From contig SLRE01000225.1 in NCBI GenBank assembly GCA_007131125.1, positions 1 to 12,507 on the forward strand: a stretch of DNA of 12,507 bases, given 5' to 3'. Shown here piece after piece: positions 7,419 to 12,507 of the stretch. Source of the stretch: Bacteroidales bacterium. GTDB lineage: Bacteria; Bacteroidota; Bacteroidia; Bacteroidales; UBA7960. The position numbers and the translations under genes were made by a program. Within the stretch, counting starts at the first letter, position 1, and each line of letters starts with the position of its first letter. Under the pieces are notes generated by a model. That model searched no databases. It saw nothing but the letters and a program-made list of their open reading frames with translations, and was not told where the DNA came from.

Positions 7419-10403
7419 ATGACTGCTACCACCAAATATAAGTACGACGAAAAGTACGCAACCGACCAATACGAATTCAGGGAGATATCTTACCAGGACC
7501 TGATGCAGAAAAGGATCATCAACGTGTTGCTGGTTTGCAGCAACTACGATGCTTTTATGCTGGAGGAGGACGGCCGCATCAATGAAAAGATATTTCTTGA
7601 ATACACTTCCAAAAACCTGCGCTACCCTCCACAGTTTAGCCATGCCAGTTCTTCGGAGGAAGCTTTCAGGCTGCTGAATGAGAAAGACTTCGACCTGGTG
7701 ATCACCATGCTTAATGTGGGTAAGATTGATGCCTTTGAAATGGCAAAGAAGTTCAAAACCAAATACCCTAAAATACCCATTGTGGTGCTCACCCATTTCT
7801 CCAGGGAAGTTTCCATGAAGCTGGCCAACGAAGACCTGAGCTCTATCGATTATGTTTTTTCCTGGCTTGGAAACCCTGGTTTATTGCTTGCCATTATCAA
7901 GCTGCTGGAGGACAGGATGAATGCCGAATTCGACATCGAGCACATCGGAGTACAATCCATCCTTTTGGTAGAAGATTCCATCCGTTACTATTCTTCTTAT
8001 TTGCCAACCATATACCGGGTAATTTTTGACCAAACCAACGAGCTGATGACCGAGGGGCTCAACGAACACCGAAAAACCCTGCGCATGAGGGCAAGGCCCA
8101 AAATCCTGCTTGCCAAAACCTATGAAGATGCCATTTCCCTGTATGAAAAATACAAAGAAAACCTTCTGGGAATCATTTCCGATATTAGTTATGCCAGGAA
8201 AGGACAAAGGGACCCCGAAGCCGGGATAAAGCTGGCCAGACGCATCAGGAAGCAAAACAGCCAGATCCCGATATTATTACAATCATCAGACCAATGGGAC
8301 AACAAGATCATCAAAGAACTGCAGGTAAGCTTTATTGATAAATATTCAAAAACACTTCTTATAGAGCTCAAGCATTATATAAAGGACAACTACGGTTTCG
8401 GGGATTTCGTTTTTAAAGACCCTTCCAGCGGGCAGGAGGTTACCCGCGCAAATAACCTGCACTCCCTTCAGGTAAAAATTGCCAAAATAGACCCAAAAGT
8501 GCTGGAATACCATGTTTCCAACAACCATTTTTCACGCTGGTTAAAGGCCAGGGCGCTGTTTTCCATTGCGCAGGTTTTTGCAGCCAAAAGCCGCGACGAT
8601 TTCAACAACCTGGAAGAGGTCCGCAGCTATCTTATTGATACCATTGCCAATTACCGGCGCATGAAAGGCAGGGGAATTATTGCCAGCCACCTCGATGAAT
8701 ACGCAGTTATGACCCGGCTTGGCGACGGCCAACTGGGAGGAAAAGCCCGGGGTCTTGCATTTATCGACTCCATGATCAACAAGCACAAGATCATGTATCG
8801 CTGGAATGAACAGAATGCTTTGGTGGCTATTCCCCGCACCGTTGTACTCACCACCGACATTTTTGACGAATTCATGGAGGAAAACGACCTTTATGAATTT
8901 GCACTTTCCGATGCCGGTGATGAAGCTATCCTGGAAAAATTCATCTCCTCGAAAACTCCCTCCCGCATGCGCTCACACATCAAGGAGATGATCGACCACT
9001 TTAAATCACCCCTGGCGGTGCGCTCCTCAAGCCTTCTGGAAGACAGCCACTACCAACCTTTTGCCGGGGTCTATTCCACCTATATGATTCCCAACAATCA
9101 CCCCGATGTGATGGTGAGAAGGGAGCAACTGGATCAGGCCATAAAAAGCGTGTACGCTTCGGTTTTTTTCAAAGAAAGCAAGGCATATATCGAGGCCACT
9201 TCCAATGTGATTGACGAAGAAAAAATGGCCGTGGTGATACAGGAGGTTTCCGGAAGATCCTATGGAAATAAATTTTACCCTACAGTTTCCGGGGTAGCCA
9301 GATCGGTAAACTTCTATCCCATCGACCCTGAAAAATATGAAGACGGGGTGGCCAATATCGCTTTCGGACTGGGCAAAATCATAGTAGACGGAGGGGTGTC
9401 ATTGAGGTTTTGTCCGAAATACCCCCAGAACTCGCTTCAGTTATCCAGTATGGAGCTTACCCTGCGCGACAGCCAGAAATATTTTTACAGCCTGGACCTG
9501 GATCCCGAAAAATTTCATCCTGATGTGGACGAAACCGTTAACCTGCATAAAACCACCATCAGGAAAATTGAGGACAATTCTCCCCTGAAACATGTTGCGT
9601 CTACTTTCGATTACCAGGACCAGATCATTCGTGACGGCATTTACGAAACAGGAAAAAAGATCGTCACATTTTCCAATATCCTCAAAAACAATTCTTTTCC
9701 CCTGCCCGAAATCCTGGAAGAGCTTCTGAGAATCGGCAAGCAGGAAATGAATAACCAGGTGGAGATTGAATTTGCCGTTTCCATGGACACCCCTGCCAAC
9801 GATCCCCGCTTGTTTCATTTTTTGCAGATCAGGCCCATCGTGGAAACCCAGGAAAAAAACAGGGTAAAAGTAAATACCTGTAAACCCAATGAAAGCATCA
9901 TCATCAGCCATCATGCCCTTGGCAACGGGATCATCGACCATGTAAAAGACTTTGTATACGTAAAACCGGATAGTTTTGATCCGGCCCATACCAAAATCAT
10001 TGCCGACAAAATCGACAATATCAATCAGCAGTTTAAGGCCAATAAAACCAATTACATCCTGGTAGGTCCCGGGCGATGGGGCTCTACCGACCCCTGGCTC
10101 GGTATTCCGGTAAAATGGGCACAGATATCAGCTGCCAGGCTAATTGTTGAAGCCGGTTTAAAAAACTTCCGCATTGACCCCAGCCAGGGAACCCACTTTT
10201 TTCAGAACCTCACCTCTTTTAACGTAGGCTATTTTACCATTAACTCCTACATTGATGACGGCCACTACGATGTGGATTACCTCAACGGCAAGGAAGCCGA
10301 GTATGAAGACGAGTTCATCAGACACGTGCGTTTCAACGACCCTTTGGTGATAAAAATCGACGGAAGTAAAAAAACCGGAATTGTTTTAAAACCAGAAAAA
10401 TAA
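7419..10403 (+). CDS. Tandem receiver + PPDK-type ATP-grasp protein (large paralogue B)
   Basis: This 994-residue paralogue of the preceding gene aligns with A from about A residue 206 onward and lacks A's sensor-like N-terminus. Order: a degenerate receiver (about 33-172; Met97 at the phospho-Asp position after FDLVIT); an intact receiver (about 178-325; Glu185/Asp186, Asp255, Ser289/290, Lys308); a linker with HFSRWLKAR (370-378); a PPDK-type ATP-grasp domain (about 432-807) with LGGKARG (439-445), RSSS (535-538), FAG (548-550), IEIEFA (782-787 region) and QIRP (803-806), with the ATP-site Arg retained; and a C-terminal domain with GPGRWGS (883-889), GIPVKWAQIS (895-904) and THFF (925-928). 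No phosphohistidine or TIM-barrel domain is present. The ATG lies 2 nt after the stop of A without a Shine-Dalgarno site, which suggests one transcript and translational coupling. Automated annotation may call it PEP synthase; the domain content does not support that reaction. Confidence 0.88.
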   Translation: MTATTKYKYDEKYATDQYEFREISYQDLMQKRIINVLLVCSNYDAFMLEEDGRINEKIFLEYTSKNLRYPPQFSHASSSEEAFRLLNEKDFDLVITMLNVGKIDAFEMAKKFKTKYPKIPIVVLTHFSREVSMKLANEDLSSIDYVFSWLGNPGLLLAIIKLLEDRMNAEFDIEHIGVQSILLVEDSIRYYSSYLPTIYRVIFDQTNELMTEGLNEHRKTLRMRARPKILLAKTYEDAISLYEKYKENLLGIISDISYARKGQRDPEAGIKLARRIRKQNSQIPILLQSSDQWDNKIIKELQVSFIDKYSKTLLIELKHYIKDNYGFGDFVFKDPSSGQEVTRANNLHSLQVKIAKIDPKVLEYHVSNNHFSRWLKARALFSIAQVFAAKSRDDFNNLEEVRSYLIDTIANYRRMKGRGIIASHLDEYAVMTRLGDGQLGGKARGLAFIDSMINKHKIMYRWNEQNALVAIPRTVVLTTDIFDEFMEENDLYEFALSDAGDEAILEKFISSKTPSRMRSHIKEMIDHFKSPLAVRSSSLLEDSHYQPFAGVYSTYMIPNNHPDVMVRREQLDQAIKSVYASVFFKESKAYIEATSNVIDEEKMAVVIQEVSGRSYGNKFYPTVSGVARSVNFYPIDPEKYEDGVANIAFGLGKIIVDGGVSLRFCPKYPQNSLQLSSMELTLRDSQKYFYSLDLDPEKFHPDVDETVNLHKTTIRKIEDNSPLKHVASTFDYQDQIIRDGIYETGKKIVTFSNILKNNSFPLPEILEELLRIGKQEMNNQVEIEFAVSMDTPANDPRLFHFLQIRPIVETQEKNRVKVNTCKPNESIIISHHALGNGIIDHVKDFVYVKPDSFDPAHTKIIADKIDNINQQFKANKTNYILVGPGRWGSTDPWLGIPVKWAQISAARLIVEAGLKNFRIDPSQGTHFFQNLTSFNVGYFTINSYIDDGHYDVDYLNGKEAEYEDEFIRHVRFNDPLVIKIDGSKKTGIVLKPEK

Positions 10404-10416
10404 TTTCATTCTTTCC

Positions 10417-10448
10417 TTTGTTAAATAGGTAAAATAAGCCTAATTTCG
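10417..10448 (+). promoter_or_regulatory. Candidate promoter of glutamate dehydrogenase 2
   Basis: TTTG (10417-10420) and TAATTTCG (10441-10448, one mismatch to TAnnTTTG) are separated by 20 bp, good Bacteroidota-type spacing. It starts 14 bp after the stop of paralogue B, so GDH2 can be transcribed independently of the tandem pair. Predicted start is near 10453, leaving a leader of about 68 nt. Confidence 0.55.
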
Positions 10449-10453
10449 CCCCG

Positions 10454-10469
10454 AAGTTTTCGCAAACTT
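10454..10469. repeat. 16-bp interrupted palindrome in the GDH2 leader
   Basis: AAGTTT (10454-10459) and AAACTT (10464-10469) form a 6-bp inverted repeat around TCGC. It falls at or just after the predicted transcription start of GDH2, so it could be an operator or a 5'-end hairpin. With a 6-bp arm, chance occurrence is possible. Confidence 0.35.
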
Positions 10470-10520
10470 AACAAAATCACCTGTTTAAATACTATTAACA
10501 ATTTCTTAAAACATTTTATT

Positions 10521-11858
10521 ATGGACTTAGATAAGATAATGGCAGACCTGGAGAAAAGAAATCCGGGGCAACCTGAGTTCCTTCAGGCAGTTAAAGAAGT
10601 TTTGGAAAACATTGGCGACATCATTAAAGAAAATCCCAAGTATGAAGCCGCCAATATCATTGAGCGGATCATTGAGCCCGACCGGGTAATCCAGTTTAAA
10701 GTTCAATGGATGGACGACAAAGGCAAAGTGCAGGTAAACCGTGCCTACAGGGTGCAGTTCAACAATGCCATAGGACCTTACAAAGGCGGGATGCGTTTTC
10801 ACCCCAGTGTTACCCTCGGTGGCCTTAAATTCTTAGGCTTCGAGCAAATCTTCAAAAACAGCCTGACCACACTGCCTATGGGCGGTGCCAAAGGAGGTAG
10901 CGACTTCAACCCAAAAGGAAAATCCAATGCAGAAATCATGCGCTTCTGTCATGCGCTGATGGCCGAATTGTACAAGTACATCGGGCCCAACATGGACATT
11001 CCTGCCGGCGATATCGGAGTAGGCGGCCGTGAGATCGGCTACATGTATGGCATGTACAAAAAAATTGTGGGCGAGCACCACGGTGTATTTACAGGCAAGG
11101 GACGCAACTGGGGCGGCAGCCTTATCCGTCCGGAAGCTACCGGCTTCGGCAACGTTTACTTTGCTGAAGAAATGCTGAAAACCCGCGGAGAGACCATGAA
11201 AGGAAAAATTGTTGCAGTTTCCGGTTTTGGTAACGTTTCCTGGGGATCCATCATCAAGGCCAACCAGCTTGGCGCAAGGGTAGTTACCATTAGCGGCCCC
11301 GACGGCTATGTTTATGATCCCGACGGAATCACCGGCGAAAAAGTGGATTACCTGCTTGAACTCAGGGCTTCCAACCAGGATATCGTTAAGCCTTATACTT
11401 ACGAGTTCCCCAACGCACAATTCTTCGAAGGAAAACGTCCATGGGAAGTTAAGTGCGACGTGGCACTTCCCTGCGCCATACAGAATGAGCTAAACCTGGA
11501 AGATGCACAAAACCTGGTAAACAATGGTGTATTGTGTGTATCAGAAGGTGCCAACATGCCCTGTACCCCTGAAGCAGTAGAGTTGTTCCTCGAGAGCAAG
11601 ATCCTTTACGGCCCCGGAAAAGCCGCCAACGCCGGTGGTGTTTCCACTTCAGGACTGGAGCAAACCCAGAATGCACAGATGCTCAACTGGCCCGCCGAAG
11701 AAGTAGAAGAAAAACTTCACACCATCATGAAAAACATTCATGAAGCTTGTGTCAAGTATGGAAAAGACGAAGACGGCTTTGTCAACTACGTGAAAGGATC
11801 AAACATTGCAGGGTTTATCAAGGTGGCAGATGCCATGATTGATCAGGGCGCAATTTAG
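10521..11858 (+). CDS. gdhA: Glutamate dehydrogenase 2, NAD(H)-type predicted
   Basis: This 445-residue hexameric-type glutamate dehydrogenase is a paralogue of GDH1 over the full length. Catalytic landmarks are intact: Lys88 in GPYKGGMRFHP, Lys112 in FKNSL, Lys124 in GGAKGGSD, and Asp164 in PAGDIGVGGRE. The dinucleotide site differs from GDH1: SGFGNVSWG (234-242) and SGPDGYVYDPDG (258-269) closely follow the NAD-specific Clostridium symbiosum enzyme, with Phe236 and Pro260 at the two positions that set its coenzyme choice. NADH preference and a role in glutamate oxidation or amino-acid fermentation are inferred; Bacteroides species are known to have a separate NADH-linked enzyme, often called gdhB. 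The start matches the family N-terminus (MDLDKIMADLEKRNP). No Shine-Dalgarno site precedes it, only an A/T-rich leader. It has its own candidate promoter and a strong terminator. Confidence 0.96.
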   Translation: MDLDKIMADLEKRNPGQPEFLQAVKEVLENIGDIIKENPKYEAANIIERIIEPDRVIQFKVQWMDDKGKVQVNRAYRVQFNNAIGPYKGGMRFHPSVTLGGLKFLGFEQIFKNSLTTLPMGGAKGGSDFNPKGKSNAEIMRFCHALMAELYKYIGPNMDIPAGDIGVGGREIGYMYGMYKKIVGEHHGVFTGKGRNWGGSLIRPEATGFGNVYFAEEMLKTRGETMKGKIVAVSGFGNVSWGSIIKANQLGARVVTISGPDGYVYDPDGITGEKVDYLLELRASNQDIVKPYTYEFPNAQFFEGKRPWEVKCDVALPCAIQNELNLEDAQNLVNNGVLCVSEGANMPCTPEAVELFLESKILYGPGKAANAGGVSTSGLEQTQNAQMLNWPAEEVEEKLHTIMKNIHEACVKYGKDEDGFVNYVKGSNIAGFIKVADAMIDQGAI

Positions 11859-11877
11859 GTTTCCCCTGTTTTGGTAT

Positions 11878-11912
11878 AAAAAAGCCATGTGGGAAACCGC
11901 ATGGCTTTTTTT
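11878..11912 (+). terminator. Rho-independent terminator of glutamate dehydrogenase 2
   Basis: A 15-bp stem (11878-11892 with 11897-11911) contains GCCATG/CATGGC and one G-U pair. It closes on a GAAA tetraloop and ends in a run of seven T (11906-11912). It lies 20 bp after the stop codon. The A-run on the left arm means it could also work from the other direction. Confidence 0.93.
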
Positions 11913-11967
11913 ATAAAAATTTTTCAAATATCCAAGCATTATTATTCAAAAATATTTTTTTTAATCT

Positions 11968-12000
11968 TTTGTAATAACCGTTGATTTTTCTGTAATTTTC
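11968..12000 (+). promoter_or_regulatory. Candidate promoter of the NuoE/HndA-like gene
   Basis: TTTG (11968-11971) and TAATTTTC (11993-12000, one mismatch to TAnnTTTG) are 21 bp apart. Transcription would start near 12006, about 23 nt before the ATG. It follows the strong GDH2 terminator, as a new transcription unit should. Confidence 0.45.
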
Positions 12001-12028
12001 ACGGCGAAAACAAAAAAACTCTTGCAAA

Positions 12029-12507
12029 ATGCGCGTACAACGAATTGCACACAAAAAGGAAACACCCCCCGCCGAAAGCCCGGTGGACCTTTCACTGATG
12101 AATCAGCTGATAGAAAAATACCGCAACAAAAAAGGGAATCTCATCCCTTTGCTGCAGGGTGCGCAGGAAATTTACGGATACATTCCCAAAGAAGCCTTTA
12201 CCAAAATACATGAAGAAACCGGTCTGGCACTGAATGAAATGTATGGAGTGGCTACTTTTTACGCCCAGTTCAGGCTGACCCCGGCAGGAAAGCACATCAT
12301 CAAAATGTGCCACGGTACGGCCTGCCATGTGCAAAGCGTTACCGCCATTACCGATGAATTGCTCGATTTCCTTGAAATAAAAGACGGAGAAACCACCCAA
12401 GACGGTTTGTTTACCCTGGAAACCGTTGCCTGCCTTGGTTGCTGCTCCCTTGCACCCGTGATGATGATAGGGGAAGAAACCTACGGCAAACTAAATCCAA
12501 AACAAGC
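12029..12507 (+). CDS. NuoE/HndA-family [2Fe-2S] subunit (partial, 3' end outside window)
   Basis: The reading frame from ATG 12029 is open to the window end (159 complete codons). It encodes a thioredoxin-like [2Fe-2S] ferredoxin subunit of the complex I 24-kDa family. The four cluster ligands are present as C-x4-C (Cys94, Cys99) and C-x3-C (Cys135, Cys139), in CHGTACH and CLGCCSLAP. Other family marks are GVATFYAQF (73-81) and the TTQDGLFTLETVACLG run. Such subunits pass electrons between NAD(P)H-oxidising flavoprotein subunits (NuoF/HndC type) and a partner. The CHGTACH and CLGCCSLAP forms look closer to HndA/HydC-type hydrogenase or soluble dehydrogenase subunits than to respiratory NuoE (inference from recalled sequences). 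Members are usually about 155-180 residues, so only the last few codons are missing. Genes for the flavoprotein and catalytic subunits would be expected just right of the window. Confidence 0.9.
   Translation, partial: MRVQRIAHKKETPPAESPVDLSLMNQLIEKYRNKKGNLIPLLQGAQEIYGYIPKEAFTKIHEETGLALNEMYGVATFYAQFRLTPAGKHIIKMCHGTACHVQSVTAITDELLDFLEIKDGETTQDGLFTLETVACLGCCSLAPVMMIGEETYGKLNPKQ

Noticed and set aside
7405..7425. A and B being one gene split by a frameshift
   Set aside because: B is a full paralogue of A starting at the equivalent of A residue 206, so each chain is complete in its core; the stop and start between them are natural operon spacing.
3850..10403. Calling the tandem genes ppsA (PEP synthase)
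   Set aside because: Only the N-terminal ATP-grasp domain of that enzyme is present; no TSHAA-type phosphohistidine motif and no PEP/pyruvate barrel motifs are found in either chain.
10833..11420. 195-codon open frame on the minus strand inside GDH2
   Set aside because: It is antisense to conserved GDH2 coding sequence, and the equivalent antisense frame in GDH1 shows the same spurious pattern.

Overview
The window looks like a chromosomal piece of a Bacteroidota genome, most likely an anaerobic Bacteroidales/Marinilabiliales-type bacterium. That placement is inferred from gene content, from start codons mostly lacking strong Shine-Dalgarno sequences, and from several upstream regions carrying the Bacteroidota-type promoter pattern (-33 TTTG, -7 TAnnTTTG). 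No mobile elements, CRISPR arrays, tRNA or rRNA genes were seen, and gene packing is normal.

Layout, left to right: (1) the 3' end of a YqgE/AlgH-family gene (+); (2) shikimate kinase aroK (-), convergent with it; (3) a non-hydrolysing UDP-GlcNAc 2-epimerase, wecB (+), divergent from aroK; (4) glutamate dehydrogenase 1 (-), convergent with wecB and separated from it by a hairpin that can terminate both; (5) a 292-bp AT-rich divergent region; (6) two very large paralogous genes (+), 1188 and 994 codons and 2 nt apart; (7) glutamate dehydrogenase 2 (+) with its own promoter candidate and a textbook terminator; (8) the 5' part of a NuoE/HndA-type [2Fe-2S] subunit gene (+), cut by the window end.

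The centre of interest is the tandem pair. Both proteins carry two receiver-like domains, the first without a phosphoacceptor and the second with a full set, then a conserved linker, then the ATP-grasp (N-terminal) domain of pyruvate phosphate dikinase/PEP synthase, then a conserved C-terminal domain with GPGRWG and (S/T)HFF motifs. They lack the phosphohistidine swivel domain and the PEP/pyruvate TIM barrel, so they cannot be ordinary PEP synthases although automated annotation would probably name them so. The first also has an extra N-terminal sensor-like domain. They look like a signal-controlled ATP-dependent phosphotransferase pair of unknown substrate. The family appears to be widespread but, as far as I know, has no assigned function.

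The pair is bracketed by two hexameric-type glutamate dehydrogenases whose coenzyme-site residues point in opposite directions: GDH1 carries Ser/Ser (NADPH-like) and GDH2 Phe/Pro (NADH-like, as in the Clostridium symbiosum enzyme). GDH1 would serve ammonia assimilation and GDH2 glutamate oxidation or redox exchange. The NuoE-like subunit next door belongs to an NAD(H)-linked hydrogenase- or dehydrogenase-type complex. A link between the tandem pair and nitrogen/redox state is suggested only by this neighbourhood.
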